Positions 25,398 through 34,293 of a stretch of DNA of 64,000 nucleotides are shown one piece after another (the first letter of the stretch is position 1; each line of letters starts with the position of its first letter). The DNA lies in the NCBI RefSeq assembly GCF_014697425.1, contig NZ_JACJRU010000025.1:49490-113489 (forward strand). The letters run 5' to 3'. The position numbers and the translations under genes are program-made. Below the pieces are notes generated by a model that worked only from the letters and a program-made list of their open reading frames with translations, did not search any database and was not told where the DNA came from. This DNA comes from Nostoc sp. FACHB-110. Its GTDB lineage: Bacteria > Cyanobacteriota > Cyanobacteriia > Cyanobacteriales > Nostocaceae.

Positions 25398-26534
25398 ATG
25401 AATGTAGTATCGATTACGAAGCTTGCTGCACCAGATAGATTTTGGTATACGGGAGTTGGGAAAAAAGTATTGATTGATTTTGGCACTGATCGCCCAAAAA
25501 TTATTCATCAAGCAGGACAAAGTTCTGGTTTTGAAGCAACTGCTAGCTATACTGATCCGTTGACTGGGAAACTCCGGTTATATAGTGATGGTCAACTCAT
25601 CTTCAACGGACAAACCCACCAGATTCTAGAAGATGGAGTTTGGGGTGCAAAAAGTTGGTCGGCGACCCAAGCAGTGGCGATTGTACCATGCCCTGATGAG
25701 CATCGTGAGAGATTCTACATTTTTACTAACAATAATCAGACGATATTTTACTCTCTAGCGGACTTATCTAAAGGTGCAGACGGGGCAGTAACTTTGTTGA
25801 ACCGAAAACTCACAGGGAAATCTGATAATCCTGGCGAAGCTATTGGTGTTGCACCCCATAGCAATGGAAAATCTTTTTGGTTACTGATGTTTAACGGCAG
25901 AACTGAGGTGCGTGCCTATTTGGTAGACAATCAGGGGATCAATAGCAAATATGTTTCCTCTCCCATTGGGTTTCCCGAAAATAGACTAAATTCTTTAGTT
26001 GGGAAACGAGTTCATAAAGGTTCAATTATTTTCAGCCCCAATTGGAATAAAGTAGCTTTAGGTGTAGCCGGATTGGGAATTGCGATCGCCAACTTTAACC
26101 CTAGTACAGGTATAGTGAGCCACAGTGATTTTTTAATTCGCGGTTCGGCTGGTTACTCTTGCGCCTTCTCACCTGATAGCACAAAGTTGTATTACTCCAA
26201 AGGTGATTGGGAGTTTGGACAGTGGAATCACCATACCTTGGAAGGTTGGAACGCCACACCCCACCAAATGGATTTAGTGACTGAGATAGAAACTGAAATT
26301 GATACCTTAGCAATTGGTGATATGACTGGCTATTCCGGGCCGAGGTTAGCACCTGACGACAAAATCTACTGGACAGGACAAGGTAAATCTTCTCTAGCTG
26401 TAGTCGAAAACCCCAACGCCCCAGGACGCGCTCTGCGATTTAACCTGATGGTTTACCCTTGGGAAATGGTGTGTTTGCTAGTTGGAACTTACCCACACAG
26501 ACGTTTAGTTTTTGTCGGGATTAGGGGTGCTTAG
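25398..26534 (+). CDS. Beta-propeller-like protein
   Basis: The 378-residue protein is made of repeated beta-rich segments. The first (RFWYTGVGKKVLIDFG, then TASYTDPLTGKLRLYSDGQL) strongly recalls the opening blades of large secreted beta-propeller proteins of Bacteroidetes (WYFG...IDF..., GNLLFYTDG). IIFSPNWNKVALGVA and CAFSPDSTKLYYSKG are WD40/YVTN-like blade starts. There is no signal peptide, unlike those relatives, and no secretion domain. Both flanks are intergenic, so it is monocistronic. It may have come by transfer. The function is unknown; a binding scaffold or lactonase-like fold is possible. Confidence 0.7.
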   Translation: MNVVSITKLAAPDRFWYTGVGKKVLIDFGTDRPKIIHQAGQSSGFEATASYTDPLTGKLRLYSDGQLIFNGQTHQILEDGVWGAKSWSATQAVAIVPCPDEHRERFYIFTNNNQTIFYSLADLSKGADGAVTLLNRKLTGKSDNPGEAIGVAPHSNGKSFWLLMFNGRTEVRAYLVDNQGINSKYVSSPIGFPENRLNSLVGKRVHKGSIIFSPNWNKVALGVAGLGIAIANFNPSTGIVSHSDFLIRGSAGYSCAFSPDSTKLYYSKGDWEFGQWNHHTLEGWNATPHQMDLVTEIETEIDTLAIGDMTGYSGPRLAPDDKIYWTGQGKSSLAVVENPNAPGRALRFNLMVYPWEMVCLLVGTYPHRRLVFVGIRGA

Positions 26535-26590
26535 GCTACGCTCACCATCTGGGTGTGAAGGGAGAATTTTTGACTCAGCAACTCAGCACT

Positions 26591-27673
26591 TTACCATTCA
26601 CCTACATAAGTACCTAAAGAATGGGCGCTTTGCACCAAATAACCGCCAGGATCTACTGGTGATGGACTTTTAGCCACTACATCTGCAATTGGAACCGCAA
26701 CAACTTGGCCATTTTGCCAAGCGACCATTTGGTCATATTTTTCTTGAGCGATTAAATCAACAGCTGCTTTGCCAAAAACTGTAGCTGTCAGTCGGTCTAA
26801 AGCGGAGGGAATTCCACCGCGTTGAATGTGTCCTAATACAGAAACTCTGGTATCCACTTCCTGGTGGGTACACTGAGTTATTTGCTCGGCAATATATTGT
26901 CCCATACCACATTTTAGCGATGGGGATTTAGTATTTGTGGCTAAACTGCAATGAATACCCAAATCTGTTGCACAAGATGAAATACCCTCGGCCACTACAA
27001 CTATGGCAAATTTCCGCCGCCAGGTATTTCGGAGTGCCTCTAGATGTTGGCATAAAGCGGGAATTGTGTAAGCAACTTCGGGGATCAATATTGCATCTGC
27101 ACCGCCAGCAATACCGGAATGTAAAGCTAAATGTCCCGCCGTGCGTCCCATCACTTCCACAATCATGACGCGATCGTGGCTGGCGGCGGTAAATGTGAGA
27201 CGATTGAGAGCATCGACAATTGTATTCACAGCCGAATCAAATCCGATCGCTCGTTCTGTTAAAGCAACGTCATTATCTATAGTTTTGGGAATAGTGACTA
27301 AATTCCAATTGCCGAGAGTTGCCAGCTGATGAATAATATTCATACTGCCATCGCCACCAATGGCAATTAAGGCATCTAAATTTAAGGCTTGATAACCAGC
27401 AATCATCTCTCTAGCACGGGCTAGGGTATCACCTTTATTGATTGTGCCGAGGATAGTACCGCCCATATTCAGCAGGGGATCAATACCGCGTAAATCCCAA
27501 CCATGAAAGCTGAGTGCGATCGCTTGTCGCTCTAATAAACCTTGTGTAGCATAAGGAATACCGACAATTTCCCAATTGTATGTGAGTGTGGCATGACTCA
27601 CAACTGCACGAATCACACAATTCAAACCCGGACAGTCACCGCCACTAGTCAGAATGCCAATACGTTTTTTCAT
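26591..27673 (-). CDS. pfkA: 6-phosphofructokinase
   Basis: A 360-residue PFK of the PfkA superfamily, making fructose 1,6-bisphosphate in glycolysis. The N terminus is RIGILTSGGDCPGLN. GGDGSMN carries Gly at the phosphoryl-donor position, as in ATP enzymes. The catalytic loop reads PKTIDND with Lys where E. coli PfkA has Gly, a feature of PPi-dependent enzymes and some actinobacterial ones. EVMGRTAGHLA, LIPE and LGHIQRGG complete the active site. It is the last gene of a minus-strand run after nifJ and a DHOD-like gene. The donor should be tested. Confidence 0.92.
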   Translation of the reverse strand: MKKRIGILTSGGDCPGLNCVIRAVVSHATLTYNWEIVGIPYATQGLLERQAIALSFHGWDLRGIDPLLNMGGTILGTINKGDTLARAREMIAGYQALNLDALIAIGGDGSMNIIHQLATLGNWNLVTIPKTIDNDVALTERAIGFDSAVNTIVDALNRLTFTAASHDRVMIVEVMGRTAGHLALHSGIAGGADAILIPEVAYTIPALCQHLEALRNTWRRKFAIVVVAEGISSCATDLGIHCSLATNTKSPSLKCGMGQYIAEQITQCTHQEVDTRVSVLGHIQRGGIPSALDRLTATVFGKAAVDLIAQEKYDQMVAWQNGQVVAVPIADVVAKSPSPVDPGGYLVQSAHSLGTYVGEW

Positions 27674-27739
27674 AAGAGTAGAGAGTAGGGGCTAGGGTGT
27701 GGGGAGTAGGAAATTTCAGACTTGAGACTTCAGAGAATA

Positions 27740-27856
27740 GTAGGTTGGGTGTAGCGATAGCGTAACCCAACAAAGTATGCTCGAATGTTGGGTTCCGTTC
27801 CTCCACCCAACCTACACCTGAGCTTCAGACTTCAGACTTCATACTTCATACTTTCT
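27740..27856. repeat. Dispersed repeat (58-bp class) plus heptamer STRR
   Basis: The segment 27762-27819 (from GTAACCCAACAAAGTATGC to CCCAACCTACACCT) recurs at 63766-63823 with two mismatches. TAGGTTGGGT at 27740 and ACCCAACCTA near 27808 let it fold as a large hairpin. From about 27826 ACTTCAG/ACTTCAT heptamers follow. It separates the DHOD-like gene from pfkA. Confidence 0.8.
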
Positions 27857-27858
27857 CT

Positions 27859-28890
27859 TCATCCGTGATAATAAGATGGTTCATAAATCCGCCCCCATTC
27901 AGGTTTATAAGTCCGCAAAGCCTTCATATATTGAGCGCGTTCAAAGGCGCTGGGATTTGGGCAATGTTTCTGACTCATACTACCTTGCAACTGTCGGACT
28001 GATGCGTATTCGTGTTTTTCCATCCATTGGCGCATTTCCTCCTCGATGCAACGGATGTGATTAATGCCTTGACGCAGCAGTACAGAACACAACATAGTAA
28101 TATTTGCTCCAGCCATCAGCATTTTTAAGACATCGTGAGCATTATGAATACCACTAGTTGCGGCTAAGTCGGCATTGATGCGATCGTAGAGAATAGCAAT
28201 CCAACGCAGAGATAAGCGGATATCTTGGGGAGTGCTTAATAATACGTTTGGTTCCACTTCCAAGGTTTCGAGGTTGATATCGGGTTGATAAAATCGGTTG
28301 AATAACACTAAAGCATCAGCCCCAGCCAGAGCTAAACGCTTGGCCATATTTGCCATATTGGTAAAATATGGACTTAGCTTAACTGCAACAGGAACATTCA
28401 CTGAAGATTTGACAGTATGCACCATATTGACGTAACTTTGCTCGATTTCTGCGGCTGTCAGTTCGGTGTCAGTTTGGACGTAGTAAGTATTTAATTCCAG
28501 TGCTGATACGCCTGCTTGCTCTAATAGTCTGGCATAACCAATCCATCCCCCTAAAGAAGAGCCGTTTAAGCTAGCAATAATAGGAATATGTACGCTTTCT
28601 TTTGCTTTTTGAATTAGTTCTAAATATTCTTCTGGGCCGATGCGAAATCTGTCTAGTTCAGGAAAATAAGTCAGGGATTCAGCAAAACTTTCTGTACCGT
28701 AAGTTAAGTGATGATGCAGTTCATAGCTTTCCATGCTTAACTGTTCTTCAAACAGTGAATGCATCACCACCGCACCTGCACCGGCATCTTCCATACGTTT
28801 AATGTTGTCAATCTCTTGCGTTAAAGGAGATGAAGAGGGGACAAAAGGCGATCGCAGCTGCATCCCCATGTATGTTGTAGTTATATCCAT
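27859..28890 (-). CDS. Dihydroorotate-dehydrogenase-like FMN protein
   Basis: A 343-residue TIM-barrel flavoprotein related to class 1 PyrD. The N terminus (MDITTTYMGMQLRSPFV) and the phosphate-side ATSGIHNAHDVLKMLMAGA are typical. SLNGSSLGGWIGYARLLEQAG and VAVKLSPYFTN hold FMN contacts. The usual catalytic Cys/Ser loop of PyrD is not evident, and this subgroup is annotated DHOD-like in cyanobacteria. It follows nifJ on the same strand (86-bp gap made of STRRs). It may therefore serve electron transfer or fumarate/succinate-type reactions rather than pyrimidine synthesis (inference). Confidence 0.85.
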   Translation of the reverse strand: MDITTTYMGMQLRSPFVPSSSPLTQEIDNIKRMEDAGAGAVVMHSLFEEQLSMESYELHHHLTYGTESFAESLTYFPELDRFRIGPEEYLELIQKAKESVHIPIIASLNGSSLGGWIGYARLLEQAGVSALELNTYYVQTDTELTAAEIEQSYVNMVHTVKSSVNVPVAVKLSPYFTNMANMAKRLALAGADALVLFNRFYQPDINLETLEVEPNVLLSTPQDIRLSLRWIAILYDRINADLAATSGIHNAHDVLKMLMAGANITMLCSVLLRQGINHIRCIEEEMRQWMEKHEYASVRQLQGSMSQKHCPNPSAFERAQYMKALRTYKPEWGRIYEPSYYHG

Positions 28891-28935
28891 ATTCTATGAG
28901 GGGCTAAAGGTTAGAGACTAGGGAGTAGGAAATTT

Positions 28936-28998
28936 CAGACTTCATACTTCACACTTCAGACTTCATACTTCACACTTCATACTTCATACTTCACACTT
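28936..28998. repeat. Heptamer STRR overlapping the nifJ stop codon
   Basis: Nine or so ACTTCAN heptamers (TGAAGTN on the minus strand) run through the 3' end of nifJ. The nifJ stop TGA (28977-28979) is one repeat unit. Confidence 0.85.
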
Positions 28999-31900
28999 TT
29001 CAACTGTTGATATGTTTGCCATCGAGTATTGACATCGGCTTGGGCTTCTTGGAGTAACTGCTTGGCTGCTGCGGGGTTAATTTTGGTCAGCATTTTGAAG
29101 CGGTTTTCTAAATACATCGATTGTTCTATCGATAGTTTTGGTGTGCGGGAGTCTAGTTGTAAGGGATTTTCGCCGAGGTTGCGGAGTTCGGGGTTATATC
29201 TATACAGTAGCCATCTACCAGAATCTACGGCGGCTTTTTGATTTTGCATACCTTGACTCAAATTGATGCCGTGAGCGATGCAATGACTGTAGGCGATAAT
29301 CAACGAAGTGCCAGGATAAGCCTCGGCTTCTAAAAAGGCTTTGAGTGTATGTTCATCTCTCGCACCCATCGCCACACTTGCAACATAGACGTTACCGTAA
29401 GTCATGGCGATTAAACCTAAGTCTTTTTTGGGTGCAGGTTTACCACCAGCCGCAAATTTGGCGACGGCGGCTTTCGGGGTGGATTTGGACATCTGCCCAC
29501 CTGTGTTGGAATATACCTCTGTGTCTAGCACTAAAATATTCACATTCCGACCACTGGCGAAGACGTGATCTAGCCCGCCAAAGCCGATATCATAGGCCCA
29601 ACCATCACCGCCAATCATCCAGACACTCTTTTTCACAAGGTAGTCGGTAATACTCAGCAGTTCCTTGGCTTTGGGGTGATTAATAATTTCTAGCTTTTGC
29701 TTGAGGATAGCAATGCGATCGCGTTGTTCGCAAATATCGGCTTCATCTTTCTGCACTGCGTTGAGAATACTATTTGCTAGTTCTGCTCCTACTACTGGTG
29801 CAAGTAAAGTCAGTAATTCGGCGGCGAATTCGGCTTGTTTATCAATAGAGATGCGAAAACCTAACCCAAATTCGGCGTTATCTTCAAATAAACTGTTAGA
29901 CCAAGCCGGGCCGCGTCCTTCGGCGTTTTGTGTCCAAGGTGTGGTGGGTAAGTTACCGCCGTAAATTGAAGAACAACCAGTGGCGTTAGCAACAATCATG
30001 CGATCGCCAAACAACTGTGTTGCTAATTTAATATAGGGAGTTTCCCCACAACCACCGCAAGCACCAGAAAATTCAAATAGCGGTTCTTGCATTTGCTGTT
30101 GGTTGATATGATTTAGCTTCAAGTTGCGTCTATCAGGATTAGGAAGATTCAAGAAGAAATCCCAATTTTGCCGTTCAGCTTCCCGCAATAGTGGTTGCGG
30201 TTCCATATTGATAGCTTTTTTGCGCGTTTCGCTTTTATTCTTCGCCGGACACACATCGACGCAAATACCGCAACCTGTACAATCTTCGGCTGCTACTTGG
30301 ATAGTGTATTTTAACCCGTGCCAATCATGGTCTTTAGCATTGGTACTCTTAAAAGTCTGCGGTGCATTTTCCAGTTGTTGGGGTTCGTAAACCTTGCTAC
30401 GAATCACACTGTGAGGACATACCATCACACATTTACCACACTGCACGCAGACATCTGCATCCCACACAGGAATTTCTTGGGTGATGTTGCGTTTTTCCCA
30501 TTTAGCTGTGCCGGTGGGGTAAGTTCCATCCACAGGTAAAGCACTCACAGGTAAATCATCGCCACATTTAGCAATCATTTTACCCAACACTTCCCGCACA
30601 AAAGTTGGTGCAGTATCGGGTACAGGTGGGCGCAGTTCGATGTGACTATCTACACCTTGGGGAACTGGAACTTCGTGGAGATTATCTAAGGTGCGGTCTA
30701 CGGCGTTGAGGTTCATTTGCACAATTTCATTGCCCTTTTTGCCGTAGGATTTGATAATTGATTGCTTGATTTGGGCGATCGCTTCTTCTCGTGGCAACAC
30801 ACCAGACAATGCAAAAAAGCATACTTGCATTACCGTATTTATTCTGCCACCCATCCCGGCTTCGCGGGCAACTTTATAAGCATTAATTACATAAAATTTG
30901 AGTTTTTTCTCAATAATTTGTGTTTGAACTAATCTCGGTAATTTCTGCCAAACATCCTCTAAATTGTCAGGACTATTTAATAAGAAAGTTCCACCAGGGA
31001 TAATATGCGCCAACATATCAAACTGTTCTAAAAATCCCCATTGGTGACAGGCGACAAAGTTAGCTTGGCTAATTAAATAAGTAGAGTGAATAGGTTGAGA
31101 ACCGAAGCGTAGATGAGAAACCGTCACCGAACCAGATTTTTTCGAGTCGTAGACAAAATAACCTTGGGCGTAATTATCAGTTGCCTCACCAATAATTTTA
31201 ATAGAGTTTTTATTTGCACCCACAGTCCCATCAGAACCCAAACCATAGAAAATTGCCCGGACTATATTATCTGGTTCGATGTGAAATTCTGGGTCATAAT
31301 CTAAGCTGGTATGGGTGACATCATCGTTAATCCCAATGGTGAAATGATTTTTGGGTGTAGTCTCTGCCAAATTATCAAACACAGCTTTAATCATCGCTGG
31401 TGTAAATTCTTTAGAAGATAAACCATATCTTCCACCAACAACTTTATGAGTGCTGAGTTGAAAGTGCTGTTCACTGAGCGGACTTGTACTGAGCGCAGTC
31501 GAAGTAGCCGAAGTGTGAGTGCTGAGTAGGTGTTCAGTTAAAGCAGCGATAATATCCAAATACAACGGTTCACCGGATGAGCCTGGTTCTTTGGTGCGGT
31601 CTAAAACTGCTATGCTGCGAGTAGTGGGGGGTAAAGCGGCGATAAATCTTTGACTATCAAAGGGACGATATAGCCGCACTTTGACTACACCAACTTTTTC
31701 ACCACGGGCATTGAGATAATCTACGGTTTCTTGGGCGGCTTCGCAACCAGAACCCATAATCACGATAATTCTCTCGGCGGTGGAGTCACCATAATATTCA
31801 AATAATTGATATTGTCGCCCTGTCATTTGGGCGAACTCATCCATAATTTTTTGGGTGATTTCTGGGCAATTATTGTAATAAGAATTAACCGTTTCTCTGG

Positions 31901-32585
31901 CTTGAAAATAAACATCAGGGTTTTGGGCTGTACCCCGTAACACTGGTTTATCGGGAGTTAAAGCACGGGAACGATGGGCAAATACTAATTCATGGGGAAT
32001 GAAGGCGCGTAAATCTGCTTCATCTAAAAGTTCTAATTTATCAACTTCGTGGGAAGTGCGAAAACCATCAAAGAAATGTAAAAAAGGCAGGCGAGATTCT
32101 AAACTTGCTCTGGTAGAAATTAAAGCAAAATCATGAGCTTCTTGTACAGAGGCGGCGCATAACATCGCAAAACCAGTCCCACGACAAGCCATCACATCAC
32201 TATGATCCCCAAAAATCGATAGACCTTGGGCAGCGAGCGATCGCGCGGCAATATGAAATACTGTAGGTGTGAGTTCTCCGGCGATTTTGTACATATTCGG
32301 GATCATCAACAATAATCCCTGGGATGCGGTGAATGTGGTTGTTAAAGAACCTGTTTGTAAAGCCCCATGTACAGCACCCGCTACGCCGCCTTCACTCTGC
32401 ATCTGCACTACTGTTGGTACAGTTCCCCAAATATTTGGTTTACTTTCACTCGCCCAAGCATCCGCCCATTCAGCCATCGGTGACGAAGGCGTAATTGGAT
32501 AAATGGCGATAACTTCATTCAGTTTATAGACAACTTGGGCAACAGCTTCGTTACCATCTATGGTTGCAAAGGTTCTGTGGTTCAT
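28977..32585 (-). CDS. nifJ: Pyruvate:ferredoxin/flavodoxin oxidoreductase
   Basis: The single-chain PFOR of 1202 residues oxidises pyruvate to acetyl-CoA and CO2 and reduces ferredoxin or flavodoxin. Domains run in the usual order: the pyrimidine-binding TPP domain (TFATIDGNEAVAQVVYKLNE, ITPSSPMAEWAD), the transketolase C-like domain, the EKR region, a two-cluster ferredoxin domain (CVQCGKCVMVCPHSV and CTGCGICVDVCPAKN), and the C-terminal TPP domain (GCSSIYGGNLPTTPWT, MIGGDGWAYDIGFGGLDHV). Residues about 352-380 are a Ser/Thr-rich insert encoded by dispersed-repeat DNA. The tail KSVKYEV is encoded by heptamer STRRs. In cyanobacteria NifJ serves fermentation, dark metabolism and, in some, nitrogen fixation. 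It leads a run with the DHOD-like gene and pfkA. Confidence 0.96.
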   Translation of the reverse strand: MNHRTFATIDGNEAVAQVVYKLNEVIAIYPITPSSPMAEWADAWASESKPNIWGTVPTVVQMQSEGGVAGAVHGALQTGSLTTTFTASQGLLLMIPNMYKIAGELTPTVFHIAARSLAAQGLSIFGDHSDVMACRGTGFAMLCAASVQEAHDFALISTRASLESRLPFLHFFDGFRTSHEVDKLELLDEADLRAFIPHELVFAHRSRALTPDKPVLRGTAQNPDVYFQARETVNSYYNNCPEITQKIMDEFAQMTGRQYQLFEYYGDSTAERIIVIMGSGCEAAQETVDYLNARGEKVGVVKVRLYRPFDSQRFIAALPPTTRSIAVLDRTKEPGSSGEPLYLDIIAALTEHLLSTHTSATSTALSTSPLSEQHFQLSTHKVVGGRYGLSSKEFTPAMIKAVFDNLAETTPKNHFTIGINDDVTHTSLDYDPEFHIEPDNIVRAIFYGLGSDGTVGANKNSIKIIGEATDNYAQGYFVYDSKKSGSVTVSHLRFGSQPIHSTYLISQANFVACHQWGFLEQFDMLAHIIPGGTFLLNSPDNLEDVWQKLPRLVQTQIIEKKLKFYVINAYKVAREAGMGGRINTVMQVCFFALSGVLPREEAIAQIKQSIIKSYGKKGNEIVQMNLNAVDRTLDNLHEVPVPQGVDSHIELRPPVPDTAPTFVREVLGKMIAKCGDDLPVSALPVDGTYPTGTAKWEKRNITQEIPVWDADVCVQCGKCVMVCPHSVIRSKVYEPQQLENAPQTFKSTNAKDHDWHGLKYTIQVAAEDCTGCGICVDVCPAKNKSETRKKAINMEPQPLLREAERQNWDFFLNLPNPDRRNLKLNHINQQQMQEPLFEFSGACGGCGETPYIKLATQLFGDRMIVANATGCSSIYGGNLPTTPWTQNAEGRGPAWSNSLFEDNAEFGLGFRISIDKQAEFAAELLTLLAPVVGAELANSILNAVQKDEADICEQRDRIAILKQKLEIINHPKAKELLSITDYLVKKSVWMIGGDGWAYDIGFGGLDHVFASGRNVNILVLDTEVYSNTGGQMSKSTPKAAVAKFAAGGKPAPKKDLGLIAMTYGNVYVASVAMGARDEHTLKAFLEAEAYPGTSLIIAYSHCIAHGINLSQGMQNQKAAVDSGRWLLYRYNPELRNLGENPLQLDSRTPKLSIEQSMYLENRFKMLTKINPAAAKQLLQEAQADVNTRWQTYQQLKSVKYEV
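31448..31530. repeat. Dispersed intergenic-type repeat inside nifJ, in frame
   Basis: The plus-strand sequence contains GCTGAGTTGAAAGTGC, CACTGAGCGGACTTGTACTG, AGCGCAGTCGAAGT and GAGTGCTGAGTAGG. These are words typical of Nostoc intergenic repeats. In NifJ they encode the low-complexity stretch STHTSATSTALSTSPLSEQ between ALTEHLL and the conserved VVGGRYGLSSKEF. Confidence 0.65.
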
Positions 32586-32938
32586 TCTGCTCCGTTCCCC
32601 TGAGTTGAGAAAAGAGATTGAACTGCTAGAGAAAAAAGTTTTTTATGTTGGGTTACGGTTTTTTTGTGTGAGTGGCTAAATGAACATTGCTAAATCAAAA
32701 TAATCGTCCCTCACCTCTAGCCTCTAATCTCTCGTTCTTCTAGATTTTGCTGTTTCTAGGTAAAATCTATGAGAAAATCTTGAGGAACTTGTGAGGAATA
32801 GCTAAACAAGTATGAGGTGAGTGCCATTCAATCAATAGTTATGGTCAGCGCATTTGAGATTTTTGATGATGATGGCATATCTCTATAATGTGCTGAGTAA
32901 CCTGACAAAAGGATTTGCCACAAAATATTCACAAAAAT
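32586..32938. promoter_or_regulatory. Region between nifJ and the CYTH gene
   Basis: This 353-bp gap must hold the nifJ promoter, reading leftwards. I could not assign a specific operator. The CYTH gene ends at its right edge. No small gene was found. Confidence 0.4.
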
Positions 32939-33403
32939 TTACCATTCCGCAAAAGGAAATTTGGCTAAATTACTGTTGAAGTATCTGGGATCATCGGAGA
33001 CTTCTTCACCAATCCAATCTGGTAATTCAAATTGTTGATGCTCGTCACTGAGTTCTACTTCTGCTATGATCAATCCTTTATTAGCACCATCAAACTCGTC
33101 AATTTCCCACACCAAACTACCAAACTCTACTTTATAGCGTAATTTCTCAATTAATGGGCGATCGCACAAAGTATCTAGCATTTCTTGAGCATCTGCCACC
33201 GGGATTTCATACTCAAACTCAGAGCGAGTATATTTTTCACTCTTACCTTTAATAGTTAAATAACCTTGGTTATTAGCAATGCGGACTCTGACTGTAGCTT
33301 CTTTTTGCGTTGAGATATATCCCTGACGATAAACACTACCTTGGGCTAGTTGTCTCCAACTATCTCCTTTGACTAAAAATTTTCTTTCTATTTCTTTTGG
33401 CAT
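32939..33403 (-). CDS. CYTH-domain triphosphatase-like protein
   Basis: The 154-residue protein opens with the CYTH signature EIERKFLVKG, the ExExK motif that binds metal and triphosphate inside the triphosphate tunnel. Further conserved pieces are VRVRIANNQGYLTIKGKS, EFEYEIP and IDEFDGANKGLIIAEVEL, giving the usual alternating Arg/Lys and Glu residues. Relatives in bacteria are mostly inorganic triphosphatases, some adenylate cyclases or thiamine triphosphatases. The bare CYTH domain without CHAD favours triphosphatase activity. It is monocistronic. Confidence 0.9.
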   Translation of the reverse strand: MPKEIERKFLVKGDSWRQLAQGSVYRQGYISTQKEATVRVRIANNQGYLTIKGKSEKYTRSEFEYEIPVADAQEMLDTLCDRPLIEKLRYKVEFGSLVWEIDEFDGANKGLIIAEVELSDEHQQFELPDWIGEEVSDDPRYFNSNLAKFPFAEW

Positions 33404-33703
33404 TTTAATAATTCTTAATTACAGAAAAACTATGCTTTAGTTTCTTAATTATATGCTGTGGTTATTTACAAGACTTAACTATTTTAGTATTTAAATTATT
33501 TAGCATAACTCATAACATATTTGATAAACTATTTAGCTAATTTAAAGTTAAGTAATTAACTTTTAAGTTTTACTTCATTTTCGGATTTTATTGCGCTTGA
33601 TAAATCTATTTGTTTTAGTTTGTTAAAGAATGAAAATGTAGCTCTATCCTCAGCCAAAAAAATATCTATATATCATACACCTAAAATAAGGAGTAAAAAT
33701 TTT
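33404..33703. other. AT-rich intergenic region
   Basis: This is the divergent gap between the CYTH gene and the small barrel protein. The frame upstream of ATG 33704 is open to 33620 but has no start signal there. Nothing else is recognised. Confidence 0.45.
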
Positions 33704-34036
33704 ATGGATTTTCAAGATTTTCTCAGACACAAATTTACCCATGTTTCCATAGGAGAATTCAAGCCAGGTAAATTTGAAACTGCCAAAAAACTTTATGAAG
33801 AAGCAGTTGCAACTTATACAACTGGTTTTAAAGGAGCCTATTTGTTGCAAGAACCAGGAACCGACAAAGGCATCTCTATCATTTTCTGGGAGAGTGTTGA
33901 AGATATGGAAGCTTGTCACAACGAGATTTACGATAGCATTTTGCAAAAAATGATGCCTTTATTTGCTGAACCGCCCAAAGCCTCAATTTATGAACTGGTT
34001 TGTGAAATTAAACCAAATGAAGCAGAGGAAGTCTAA
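33704..34036 (+). CDS. Small dimeric alpha/beta-barrel-like protein
   Basis: ATG 33704 follows AAGGAG by about 9 bases, which decides the start and gives 110 residues. The order THVSIGEFKPGKFETAKKLYEEAV, GAYLLQEPGTDKGISIIFWES, EDMEACHNEI is that of ABM/Dabb-type ferredoxin-like barrels (beta-alpha-beta with an FWES strand). No catalytic residues can be named. It lies alone between the CYTH gene and ffh. Such proteins are often stress-induced or bind small aromatics. The specific function is unknown. Confidence 0.72.
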   Translation: MDFQDFLRHKFTHVSIGEFKPGKFETAKKLYEEAVATYTTGFKGAYLLQEPGTDKGISIIFWESVEDMEACHNEIYDSILQKMMPLFAEPPKASIYELVCEIKPNEAEEV

Positions 34037-34293
34037 AGTCTAAAATTTCTTCTAAGAAAGAACAATTTGTTAATTGAATACTACTGTTAATATCCCAAGC
34101 TAAGAAAGCGATCGCACCTCGCAAAACCATCATTATACGGTTTACCGCCCCAACCGAAGTAGGTATATAGTTGCTCAACTCGGAGGGAAAACTACTAAGC
34201 TGGTAGATAGCACGTTCAAATTCTACCGGAAATTCTGTATCGCTATTTAGCGGTTCAGGCTTCCCTACTGGCTAACTAACTTGTAACTAAGAT

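Noticed and set aside
27859..28890. Genuine pyrimidine-pathway PyrD
   Set aside because: The catalytic loop is not evident and the position after nifJ points to the DHOD-like subgroup.
28936..28998. CRISPR or phage terminator at the heptamer repeats
   Set aside because: Seven-base tandem units without spacers are the STRR type common in these cyanobacteria.
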